DNA from: Phellopilus nigrolimitatus | Lineage: Eukaryota > Basidiomycota > Agaricomycetes > Hymenochaetales > Hymenochaetaceae | Direction of reading: 5' to 3' | DNA: 64,000 nt | Assembly: GCA_021029095.1 (NCBI GenBank) | Contig: JAJOHG010000028.1 | Location: 124,001-188,000, forward strand | Shown here: in pieces, positions 11,061 to 20,503 of the stretch | Layout of the letters: each line of letters starts with the position of its first letter | Numbering within the stretch: the first letter of the stretch is position 1 | Notes under the pieces: model-generated | What the model was told of the DNA's origin: nothing | Database searches by the model: none | Seen by the model: the letters and a program-made list of their open reading frames with translations, nothing else | Translations under genes and position numbers: made by a program

Positions 11061-11252
11061 GACAGGCTCTTATAAGCTGTCTATTTAGGACTCGGACAAG
11101 AGAAATTGTAATGCGTGCGTGTATTATGCATTTGTAACTCATACGCCGTCAACTAACAAGATTTCCGGTACTACAGTATATGTTGTATCCAGAGGACCGG
11201 ACCGCCGGACTAGATACACCATCTACATGCTCACAGAAAAGAAACAAAGAAA

Positions 11253-11812
11253 TCAGTCCTGTGCGCGATCGGCATAGTAAACCCACTCCTTGCCCTCTCT
11301 CTGGTTGATGATGTTCTCTCCGTTATCTTTTTCCCAGAGGTCGAGCAATATTTTGGCGAGGATCTCAAATACATCCCACAAATAGGTTTCTGGCTTATAG
11401 GACTCTTTAACGCTTCGGCAGACTTGCTGCATGTGACACTCCCTTTCATGAGAGTAGTATACGTGCCGAACTGCGTTCCGGAATGACCATGAGTATTCAT
11501 CGCTTTACAAAACATACAAAAGAATAGAGAAAGACGAGGAGGACGCACTTTCGAGCTTTACGACTGAGTCGGTTTTATTATAATCCAGATAATAGTAATT
11601 GTCGTCTTTTTTATTGTCGCCTTTATTTCCTCGCTTTCCGACCACTGAAAACAAAGCAATACACATGAAGAACTGCACGAAGGTCGGAAAACATGGAGGA
11701 GGTGCTCACATTCTTTAAGCTCATCTAAGGGGGTATTTGGAGGCACTAGAATGCAGAACGTACATATGAAGAACTTCATAAGGAGGAAAGAACAACGGAG
11801 AGAGTGCTCACT
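11253..11812 (-). CDS. Small multi-exon family protein L2, function unknown
   Basis: Exons 11710-11745, 11549-11644 and 11253-11470 are joined to an upstream exon whose last base is 11812. If translation starts at the ATG formed across the first junction (A from the upstream exon, TG from exon 2), the product is 116 residues. Exon 2 reads PPNTPLDELKE. Exon 3 contains NYYYLDYNKTDSVVKLE. Exon 4 contains YLWDVFEILAKILLDLWEKD and ENIINQREGKEWVYY. R1 (56776-57340) has the same split start and the same junction phases. The upstream exon itself is open in another frame, so a longer product cannot be excluded. No known domain is recognised. Confidence 0.55.
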
Positions 11813-12470
11813 GTTTGTATATTGGACTTGGGCTTGTAAAGTGCTGGTGATGAACTGTAATGCCGCTTCCTTCGCACAGAATGGACGCCTTCTATACCTT
11901 GAGGGAAGCAGTTATGCCCTTTTGGATTACGGTCGGGGCATCGCGAGAGGAGTGAAGCAACACCGTTGTTGCTTAGTGAACTCTGAGCTTTGCATAGTGG
12001 TTTGTATGACCAGGTCGTACGGTTGCGAGGGCTTGACCGTGAATGCACGCAAATTCGACCATAGAGAGTAGTAAATCTGGACATTGCAGCACAAACTTGG
12101 AAAACTCGCAAATCAACAGCCAAAAAGACAAGAAAGAAAGGGGATGATATGCGCCGTGGCGTAGTGTGCTTTGAACTTTGCAGGGCGATGTGCAGGAGAG
12201 AGTGCGACAGTCGCGTGGGCACAGAGCTCGTCGTGCAAACTTGACAGCTTGAAGGAGAATCGCAATGGAGGAACGATTCGAAGCAAAGGCAACGAGTGCA
12301 TTGGACATCGCAAAGGTATAGGATGGTCGTGTAGCTACAGTAACGAGGTATTTGCCTCTCATTGCTCCATCTTGCAGCTTTGCACATATACCTGAAAGAT
12401 GTGAGTCTAGTCGGTAGTCGCCGAGATGTTTGGGGGGTTCCCACGACTTTGATGCTCTACTGCAATCTGG
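11813..12470 (-). other. Conserved upstream region of L2
   Basis: This block is strongly similar to the regions upstream of R1 (about 55960-56775) and R2 (about 57890-58450). Two overlapping frames stay open over 160-220 codons in L2 and R1, and the copies differ by substitutions and indels, so I could not decide which frame, if any, is translated. It may hold further 5' exons, a long leader or a separate gene. Confidence 0.4.
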
Positions 12471-13111
12471 CAAGGCACTGCTGCTGTACTTTCATTCTTC
12501 GCTACTAGACTGTTGGACTAGGCCTTACTCGTTCGTTTTCCGTCCTGCGCAAACAGACGTGGATGCTCTCACACGTCGACTCTCCAGTGAAGGGGCACGT
12601 ACTCAACCAGACGCCAACTATGGACATCGCGAGTCTGTAGCTACATGTACATGTAATCTATGCCTTCGAGTGTCCGTCGGTCGCGCTGTGTAAGGGGGCG
12701 GCGTCGACTGCCCAATCCACCCTCTCACAAGGCGCGTGTCGATAGTCAAGAATGTTCTAAGGACTCGTATAATATCAAGATCGCTCAAGCGTCCCAATGT
12801 TTACATTATGTCTATAAACATTGACCCGTCACTCAGCCTAGCGAGCAGATTTTTCTGCGAAAGTGGATCTGAAAGCTCGTGGCTGGGCAAACATGGACAT
12901 GATTGCACGGCTGGGAATCCGAGACGTACATACATGTACTTACGGGAAGCAGTGCCGGACCAGCCAAGGGAAACACCTTTTTTCAACATCCGTTAATTTA
13001 GACGGGAACAAGCAAAGTACTGCTGTGTGCTACGAAAACAGGTGCTGGCTAACAAGGCATCTGATCCTACGTGCTGTCGCTAACGGACCGGACCCGGGCA
13101 TCTGGACGTGC
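12471..13111. other. Intergenic between L2 and L3, no gene seen
   Basis: Short overlapping open frames only, with no paralogue or motif. Confidence 0.4.
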
Positions 13112-13657
13112 TCACGGAAACCACTCGTAGAATCCCTCATCGGCTTCACACGGCACGTACGTTTCGCCCTCAAGGGGCCTGGTGATTGCTTCCCCATTAT
13201 CCGCGCGCCAGCTTTTTACCATCCCTTGTGCGAGGATCTCAGTATATGCATTGAATTTGGAGGGAGCGCACGGGCGCGAGGCGGCACGATGGCAGAGAAT
13301 CTTCACGGACTTCCCATGATAGGCCAAGCCCCAAACTGTGTTCGAGGGTTGAGTGTCAGTATCTGTCTCCTCGCGAAGAAAAAAAGAGGGGAGGAATCGG
13401 CGAGGAGGACGCACGTTCGAGCTTTACCGGGATTGGTTTAAATTCAGCTTGCCTGGTGATGTCCAGTCGAAGGTGGTACGACCGTTCATCGCCTGGTCGT
13501 TTATTCCAGTCCTCCACCACTATAATACGGCGCCAGACACATGAGGAACCCCATGAAGGGGGAAAAACGACGAAGGGGGGTGCTTACGTTTACGAAGCTC
13601 CCGCAAGGAGCCAGGTTCATTATTTACGTCTGCGTCTGCGTGATTGGACATGGACAT
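13112..13657 (-). CDS. Small multi-exon family protein L3, function unknown
   Basis: Three exons (13588-13657, 13415-13519, 13112-13335) splice in phase to 399 bases, 132 residues, from ATG 13657. The first exon corresponds to exons 1 and 2 of L1 fused without an intron and ends in PGSLRELRK, like PSLKKL in L1. Exon 2 has VEDWNKRPGDERSYHLRLD and ends VKLE. The last exon has HGKSVKILCHRAASRPC, then EILAQGMVKSWRADNGEA and ITRPLEGE. R1 shares the KILCHR and LAKGML motifs, and R2 shares the ITKPTEGE motif. The gene lies between L2 and the 3' end of the complete HAM1-like gene. Unknown function. Confidence 0.6.
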
Positions 13658-14484
13658 GGCGAATTGTATTGGGTAGCGATGCAGTTTACTCTGCGCAGAG
13701 CAGAGGCTTTTGAAGCCCCCAAAGAGACATATATGCCCTTCTGGATTGCCATCCCGGCGTGGTGAGAGGGGTATAGTCCACTGTGTTGTTGAGTTGACTT
13801 CGAGCTTTGCTCTGGCCTATACGAGAATGTCATCCTCGAGTGCACTGCACGCAAAGTAGACCTCAGAAGGAATAAGTCCAGACATAACGATCCAGACTTG
13901 GAAGGTCCGCAAGGCCGACGTTGAAGGGATCTCCGGGATACTCGTGGCTCAGCACGAACAGATTGTACCGACATGGATATCAATATCGTCGAACGAAAGA
14001 AGAGGAGCTAATAAGTACTGTACATCTACATATGTGTGCGCTACATGAATATTGCACGGAAATTCATGGCGCTAAATGCGCCGCGAAAGCTCCCCTTCAA
14101 GCGCTTCGCCACCAGCCGTCACAAGGTGCCCGATTGAATTTCAGACCCTCGCCCCCTCCTCTCGACACTAAAAAGGCAACAAGCTCATCACATATGTATT
14201 CGAAACAACTCTCCTCGCTATAGACTACGACTACATACACCAGGACAAAATGTAGATTGTACACGCGTGTAAGAGAAAGAGAAGAAAGAAAAAGAATCGT
14301 GTAAAGACATTCATAGGCATGTATGTCGTGGTCTCGTCAAGTCGTAATGAGACGATTAGGTATTAAAAATGAGAAGAAAAGGGGTAAAAAGAAGAGAAGA
14401 GAAGCCGAGAAAAAGAAAAGGGAGACTAAGAAACCATATTCATACAGTATCATACTTTCATCCGTTTGAGTCCGTAGTTGGCGC
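13658..14484. other. L3 upstream region and HAM1 3' flank
   Basis: The part nearest L3 is similar to the upstream regions of the other family members (an open frame with NPEGHICLFGGF runs into L3). From about 14220 to 14480 the sequence is AT- and purine-rich and probably holds the HAM1 3' untranslated region. No further gene is seen. Confidence 0.4.
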
Positions 14485-17349
14485 CTAGACGATCGAGAAC
14501 GCCTTGCTGCGCCACTCACTTCCCTGCTTCGCTGTATCCGCGCGTTCCTGCTGTCTGTTCACCCAACCGGCAGGATGCCCATTCTCGGGCATCAGCACCG
14601 AATCGCGCTTCGCCACGACCTTAAACTGCGAGTTGCGCGAGTTGCTTGAAGACTTGGTCGACTGCCCCTCGTCCTTCTTCTTTTGGAAGAGCTGCACGGA
14701 GAAGAAAAAAACACGCATTAGGAATCTCCTTCAAAAACGATTGCTTAAAAGTAAGGGAGACGCACGTCTTGCAGCACCTTCGAGCGGCTACCCTCATCGC
14801 TCGCCTTCGCCTCGTTCATGCGGTCACGCACGCCGACAAGCTGGCCGTCGACATACTCGAGACCTGTCGTTATCGCGTCGCCGAGCGCTTTCTGGATCTG
14901 CTTCTTCACGAGACCCGTTGCGAGTGGACGCAGCGAGTTGTACAGAGTGTCATGCTTGCTGTCGCGGATGCTGAACTTGAGCGAGTCGACTTTGACGTTC
15001 ACGTTCTTGACCTTGAACACCGATGATGGATCCTTGGTCGCAGAAGCGAGGTGTATCGTCGCCTATAAAAGAACGTAAGTAACTATTTGAGCATGTAAAT
15101 AGCTGAAGGCAAGCTTACGCTGAGACCTTCTCCACCGAGAATGACGTCCGCGATACCCGAGTCCTTGATCTTGGGGATGCCCGTCTTCTTGCGGAAGTAG
15201 AACGCGACATCTCGCATGTCCGCCTGGATGTGGCCCAAGTGGAGCGTAATCTCGTGGTGGTGCTCGTCCGTAAGCGAGCTGTACGGTGAGAACTTGACGA
15301 AGTTGTGCGCCTCGAGCGTGACGACACTGCATAAAAAAGAATAATCAGTAAAGACACGATTAGAGAGAAAGTAACCAAGAAAACGATAACGTACTTGGGG
15401 AAGAGGTTGCGTCCAGATAGCGTGAGGTTCTCGAGCACGAGGTCGAGCGCGTCGTCGGTGTACTCTACACGCGGGATCGGGATGTATCCGATCTTGTCGA
15501 TGACAGCGGGGAGGATAACCTTGCGAATGTCGTTCCAGAGCTCGGGCTTGAACTTGAGTGAGCCCTCCGAGTCGAAGAGGAGGTCCTTCGTGAGGCGCGC
15601 CCAGTCCTGGCCGAAGCGCGCGTTGAGCGGGTCATCGCCCATCGCACCGAAGAACGCGCCAATCGCGTCGAACACGGCGTCGAAGTGGCCCTTGTACTTG
15701 CCATCGTAGAACTGGCGTCCAGAGTCGCGCAGCCTACGGCCTTCGGCATTGCACGCGTCCTGGAGGACGTAGCCCGGCTCGAGAAGACACTGGAAGAAGT
15801 ATCAGCGTGAGAAATACTAGTCGGAGAAAAAGGAGAATAACTTGCCTTGCGCGCAAACGCGTCAGCTTCCTTAAACCATCCGCGTAGAGACTCGTCATTG
15901 CTTGCGTCATCGTAGACGACATGCACACGCTCGCTGATGTCATTGAAGCTCTTTCCATTTGCAAAGCGTTCGAGGAGCGTGCGAATCTCCGTAAAGGCCT
16001 CGTTGAGTGCGGGGTCGCTGCGCAGCGCGTCATGCGAATCGGCGCCCTTTGATGTCGTGCTTTGTGCGTGGCCAGTGTACTCCTCGAAGAAGCCTAACAG
16101 CCATCTAATTGCTGATTGGTAATCATCGTGGCGCTGGCATTCGACAATGACCTGCAAAACAATATTAGAATAACCAAACGAAATTGAAATAAAAAAACAG
16201 CGTGCCTTCTTCGCGCGGTAGATGAACTGGTCGCGACGCTCCTCCGGGAAGTACTCCTCCGAAAGGAAGTTTTTGCCGCGGTCGTAGTGCTCACCCAGCT
16301 TGTCCTTGTGCTCTTGCGGTACGCGGCCCATGACGCCGTCCCTGAAGCCGTTGAAACGATCTCTGAGGCCATTCTTCGCGACCTCCTTCTTCTCGTCCGG
16401 GTCCTCACGCAAGTCCGCATCGCTCTTCACTTGACGGCCCTCGTCCTGCGCGCGCTCGAGACCCGTGTTCAAGCCCTGCTCCTTGAGACCCTGAGCGTGT
16501 CCCACAGCGTCCGCACCTGTGCGCACCTGCTTGTCGTCCGGGCCCGGTCCGTGGATCTCAGCGCCGGTCCCGAACTCGTTGTGCGGGTGCTGCTTGACGG
16601 TGTGGTCGCCGACCTTCGCCTCAAGCACAGGCGTCTCGCCGGCATCCGCAGTGGTTGTTCGGCCGCCCTCGGTGTGGAACTGGTTCGGTGGGGCGGGGTC
16701 GTCGACGCGCTGAAGACGCTCCGGGTCTGGGCGCGTGAGCTCCGCAGCCTTGACGGCGCCGGTGGCGAATAAGTCGCGGCCGATGTGCGCAAAGTCCGCG
16801 AGCAGCTTGCGCGTCTCCGCGTTGGTGAGCACGAGAGTGAGAAGCGTGCGGAGGTGCTGCACGGCAAGCTGGCCGTCCGCGCGCGCCTTTTCCGCGTCGA
16901 CGGGCGAGAGGGAGCTCGGGTCCTGCTTCGCGCGCGCAAAGTCGGCGGCGCGCGTGTGCCAGACAAAGTTCTGGAAGAGCTCGTCGGCGTTCTTGTCGGC
17001 GACGATGGCGCGCGCGGTGTCGACGATGTCGCGCACGTCCTGGACGAGGCGCTGGCCGTCGGGGGAGAGCGCGCCGACGTCCATGGGGGCGTTGTCCTTG
17101 ACGTAGCGCAGCGTCTCGTCGATCTGCTGGTTGTCGGGGAGGCGTCCTTCGCGGAAGGCCTCGATGACGCCGTAGAGGCGCAGCTGTGTGCCACCGACGT
17201 GTTAGAAGAATACAGGCGCAAGGCGGGCTCGGAACAGCACGCACCTTCCTGGCGACGTCGGCATCCTTCTGCTGCTTGTTGACGGGGTCGGTGACGGCGC
17301 CCGACGTTGGTTTGTCGGAGATGTCGCGGGGGGCGGTGGGGAGAGACAT
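14485..17349 (-). CDS. HAM1-like protein, complete copy
   Basis: Seven exons on the minus strand (17245-17349, 16206-17183, 15846-16151, 15395-15789, 15119-15326, 14766-15062, 14485-14691) give 2496 bases, 831 residues, with every junction in phase. It starts MSLPTAPRDISDKPTSGAV. The N-terminal half, with the DELFQNFVWHTRAADFARA and NGLRDRFNGFRDGVM stretches, fits the fungal HAM1-like N-terminal domain. Residues from about 590 on (NVVTLEAHNFVKFSPYSS, HHHEITLHLGHIQADMRDVA, FYFRKKTGIPKIKDSGIAD) fit the HAM1-like C-terminal domain. Family members are large fungal proteins of poorly known function. Two introns use GC-AG sites (15790-15845 and 16152-16205). The 54-base one has no in-frame stop, so its retention would insert 18 residues. 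The assignment rests on recall of the family, not on a search. Confidence 0.85.
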
Positions 17350-17382
17350 GGTAATGATGGCGAGGAGAGACGTTCGGCGCGC

Positions 17383-17390
17383 CTTATAAG
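17383..17390 (-). promoter_or_regulatory. TATA-like element of HAM1
   Basis: CTTATAAG lies about 35-40 bases before the HAM1 ATG. The same promoter segment is repeated before every truncated copy in the array, and the fifth copy keeps CTTTATAAGG at the same place. Confidence 0.5.
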
Positions 17391-17449
17391 AGGCGGTGGA
17401 CTGAGCAGACGACGTCACCGGCGCGTCATGCAGCCACTCCTTTACGTAG

Positions 17450-17740
17450 CGCGTTTATGTGACGCGATCGACAGGGCATTGCCCCTTTCGACCGAAAAAG
17501 GAGCTGAATGAAACCAGGTAAGAAAATGAATGTTTCTGTGTTTGGATAGAGCTACTTACGGTGCCCAGAGTTGGAGCAAGTCGAGATGGAGTAGTCCATA
17601 TCGCCCCTTGGAGTCCTTCGTCGTCATGCTGCCATTCTATTCGCGCAGCGTGGTCTGGCCGGCGGAGAAGAAGTGCGCGATAGCAATCGTTTGGCAGTAT
17701 CCAGACAGTCGACGTTCGAGTCGAGGAGCAAAACCGAGGT
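17450..17740 (+). repeat. Fragment of the R1 upstream region inside array unit 1
   Basis: This stretch matches 55640-55950, upstream of R1, through the blocks TGCCCAGAGTTGGAGCAAGT, GAGATGGAGTAGTCC and CTGCCATTCTATTCGCGCAG. A weaker match occurs upstream of R2 near 57710-57860. It recurs in units 2-4 at the same place. It shows that each unit began as HAM1 plus its original right-hand neighbour. Confidence 0.7.
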
Positions 17741-18651
17741 CGTCCGCGTCGCGCGTGTCCGCGACGTCGGCAACAACCGACCAAGCTCGTGCCGCTCAGA
17801 GTGCACTCACTTCGTCTTCTCTTCTCGATCTTGCGCGCCGTGCACCGTCCTCTCGAGCTCGCGCAGACCGCTGCGCACAGCAACTCAGGCCGCCAAAACG
17901 ACGGCGGCGCGCGTACGGCCTGCAGCAGCAACAGCAACACCGGAGTATGCGCCTCCGCCGCTGCAACAGCAACAGCAGCAACTCCCGCTGCCGTCGTCCA
18001 TGCTCGCTCAACGGCGCGGCGCTGAACACCCGCCCGCTCTCTCCGCCGCTACCGCACGCGAACGCGGCCGTCGCCTCCTCAACTGCGGACGCGCGCACTC
18101 TCAATCCGCGTCCGCTCGACTGCTGGCGCTGCCGTCTCACGGCCTGCAGCAGCAACAACAACAACACTGGCAGCCGCCGCAACAGCAACAGCAGCAACTC
18201 CCGCCGTCGTCGTCCATGCTCACTCAACGGCGCGGCGCTCGCTCTCTCCGCCGCTACCGCGCGCGAGCGCGGCCGTCGTCTCCCTATCTGCGCGCGCGCG
18301 CGCGTACTCAACTTGCGTCCGCTCGACCACCGGCTCCGTTCCCACCCCGCTGTGTCCTCTCACGGAAGGAAGCGCATGCGTGCGCGCGGGAACTTGACCC
18401 ACGCGGGGCTGCCGTACGTCGTGCTCGAGTTCGACAAGAACGGGATCCTCGTCGACGGCCTGGAGAGAGAGACGAAGAGGACGGCGAAGGACGGCGGCGA
18501 CGGCGACGGCGTGCTCAAGGTAAGTACTCGTGTCCTCTCTTAAACCCCGTGCACGCCGTTGCGCACGGCGCCCCGCTGCCCAGCGGCGTGCGCGGACGTG
18601 TCAACTGCGCGCGCGCGGGGTCCCTAGTTTGCGCTGACCATCAGTACAGCC

Positions 18652-18684
18652 GCGCGACGCGTCCGTTTCGCGGACGCATCGCGC
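18652..18684. other. GC hairpin 1, unit 1
   Basis: GCGCGACGCGTCCG (18652-18665) pairs with CGGACGCATCGCGC (18671-18684) with one mismatch and a five-base loop. Equivalent sites occur in units 2-4. Confidence 0.6.
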
Positions 18685-18977
18685 AGCGTGCTCGATTCGC
18701 GTCCGCTCGACTACCGGCGCGGCCGTCTCACACCCTCGCCGTCTCCCCTCTCGACGGCCTCCATCCAACCCGCATGCGCGCGGTGCAAGTCGACCCACGC
18801 GGCACTGGCGGCCGCCATACGTCGCGCTCGAGTTCGACAAGAACGAGTTCCGAGAAGGATGGCGGCGCAGTGCACAAGGTGCGTATTCATGTTTTCTCCT
18901 GTGCTCCGTCGCTTACCGTGCGCGGACGTATCAACTGCGCGCGCGCGGCTCTCAGTTCGTGCGGACCGTCCAGTACA

Positions 18978-19016
18978 GCTGCGCGACGCGTCTGCAAAAC
19001 GGACGCGTCGCGCAGC
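18978..19016. other. GC hairpin 2, unit 1, perfect 15-bp stem
   Basis: GCTGCGCGACGCGTC (18978-18992) is the exact reverse complement of 19002-19016, with a nine-base loop. In unit 4 the loop differs but pairing is kept near 47622-47660. Confidence 0.65.
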
Positions 19017-19294
19017 ATTCTCTCGCGTCTGCTCGACTACCGCGCCGCCGTCTCATAACCCCGCCGTGTCCCTGCGCGCCCCTCCGTCCAGCCCGCATGC
19101 GTGCGCGAGTCAAATCGACCCACGCGGAACTGGCGGCCGCCGTACGTCGCGCTCGAGTTCGACAAGAACGAGATCCGAGAACGGCGGCGGCGGTTCTCGT
19201 ATCCTCTCCTGTGCCCCTGTGCTCCGCGCGCCGCTGCTCAGCAGCGTGCAACTGCGCGCGCGCGATACCTAGCCCGCATAGACCGCCCAGTAGA

Positions 19295-19320
19295 GCTGCG
19301 CGATGCGTACGTCGCGCAGC
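19295..19320. other. GC hairpin 3, unit 1
   Basis: GCTGCGCGA (19295-19303) pairs with TCGCGCAGC (19312-19320). It stands just before the AATAAA motif, as does the mirrored copy near 10400-10440. Confidence 0.55.
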
Positions 19321-19360
19321 ATTTCCTTTGTAGTAGTGTAGTATTGAATAAAGACGTTTA

Positions 19361-20454
19361 ATTACTATCAGACAAAGTTGGAAAGATAGATACAGGTAAG
19401 ATATGAACACTGCGCGCGATCGAGACCAGCATCCGAGTAAAATAGAAAAACGATTCAAGTCGGGGTTTGCGCGGGTGCGTCGCGAAGGTACATTACACCG
19501 CTCCTCGCTGCAGTCTGTACGCTGGTCGAGTCCGAGCTGGAGCGGTCTGAATCCAAAACTCTGTATATTCTATTGAAGTCACTATCGTACATTATACACG
19601 ACGACCCGCGCGGGCATGCATTCGCAGTACAAGAAGTAAGTTTGAGTCGAGATGAGCGAGCCTTCGTCTTCGCGGTAGCATAGTAGTCTCCGGGTGCCAA
19701 CACTGAAGTCCCGCACGTCCGGTTTTCCGACTCGCAGCCAGCAGCGCAAAGCCCAGAAGATAGATTCCAATAAATAGCAGAACGTACTAGCTTTACAAGT
19801 AGGTGACACAACTGTACAGTAAGACATGAGTATGTAGATTCACCGCCAGCCACACTTGCACGCTGCGCGCCGCTCCGTGGATTCGCACTCGAAACGCCCA
19901 AGCTGCTCTGAGAGCAGCCAGACGCGTTTAGTTTCCTCCGTGCAGACACCTAGTTGCGGCCCTCCGTGCACGATAACTACTTGCTCGTCACTCCTAAATG
20001 GCGCCTACGCTGTCAAGCTTCATCTGGTAACTTATAGTGAACACAAATCCGACTCAAAGTCGGAATCGTTTTACAACTAACTACTGACTCTGCTCAGCTA
20101 ATTGATTACTTGCAATTCATTCGGACAGAGAAGAGGGAGTTTAGTTTAACTTGAATCGGAGCCAACTTATAATCACAAGATTCGGAGGAGGATTAACATA
20201 ATTGCATTCAAAACCAAGTACAAAATACAAGTGCATAAACTAACTAGCTACGAGTGATTATCTGAAGCGGCGAGTCAGAAATATAGCAAATTAAGACACA
20301 GCAAACCAGACTTATCTTTTGAGCCCGAATCAGAGAACCTATCATAAACCCGAAGGTCAGCACAAAATCAACGGACATAATAACCCACTTACACTCGAAC
20401 AAGTATTCCTGATAACTTGAAGACGAATTGAAGAAAAGAAAAGAAAAGAGACGG
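19361..20454. other. AT-rich middle of unit 1, no supported gene
   Basis: The first 160 bases match the R1 3' flank at 57520-57700 (same AATAAA, AAAGATAGATACA and GATTCAAGTCGG blocks). A minus-strand frame of 164 codons (19455-19949) stays open in all four units, but unit 4 shows many amino-acid changes and loses the overlapping 81-codon frame, so I do not call a gene. Confidence 0.4.
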
Positions 20455-20503
20455 CTAGCCATTTGTGCGTGTCACTGGCCAGGTGGCACGCACAAATGGC
20501 TAG
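20455..20503. repeat. 49-bp palindrome, unit 1
   Basis: CTAGCCATTTGTGCGTG (20455-20471) is the exact reverse complement of 20487-20503, and the 15-base centre is itself nearly palindromic around TGGCCA. Two abutting terminal inverted repeats of a lost DNA transposon, or a cruciform or protein-binding site, are possible explanations. Confidence 0.75.

Larger units (their letters stand above)
17690..19360 (+). pseudogene. GC-rich C2-like module with CAG/CAA repeats and triplicated end, unit 1
   Basis: A block encoding SRQSTFESRSK-like sequence is followed by CAG/CAA-rich DNA (about 17920-18210) and an exon-like segment at 18390-18520. That segment translates as HAGLPYVVLEFDKNGILV and ends in a GTAAGTACT donor. 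The PYVVLEFDKN core recurs in diverged form near 18815 and 19140, each copy followed by its own GC-rich hairpin. The last copy runs into AATAAA near 19346. The core resembles a C2-domain strand, but no full C2 domain can be assembled and the long Gln/Arg/Ala open frames here are compositional. It is probably a degenerate gene with internal tandem duplication. Alternative: a non-coding structured transcript. Confidence 0.4.

Noticed and set aside
19455..19949. Minus-strand frame of 164 codons in the AT-rich part of each unit
   Set aside because: Unit 4 shows many amino-acid changes for the base changes seen, and the overlapping frame is lost there. Its first part overlaps the R1 3' flank similarity.
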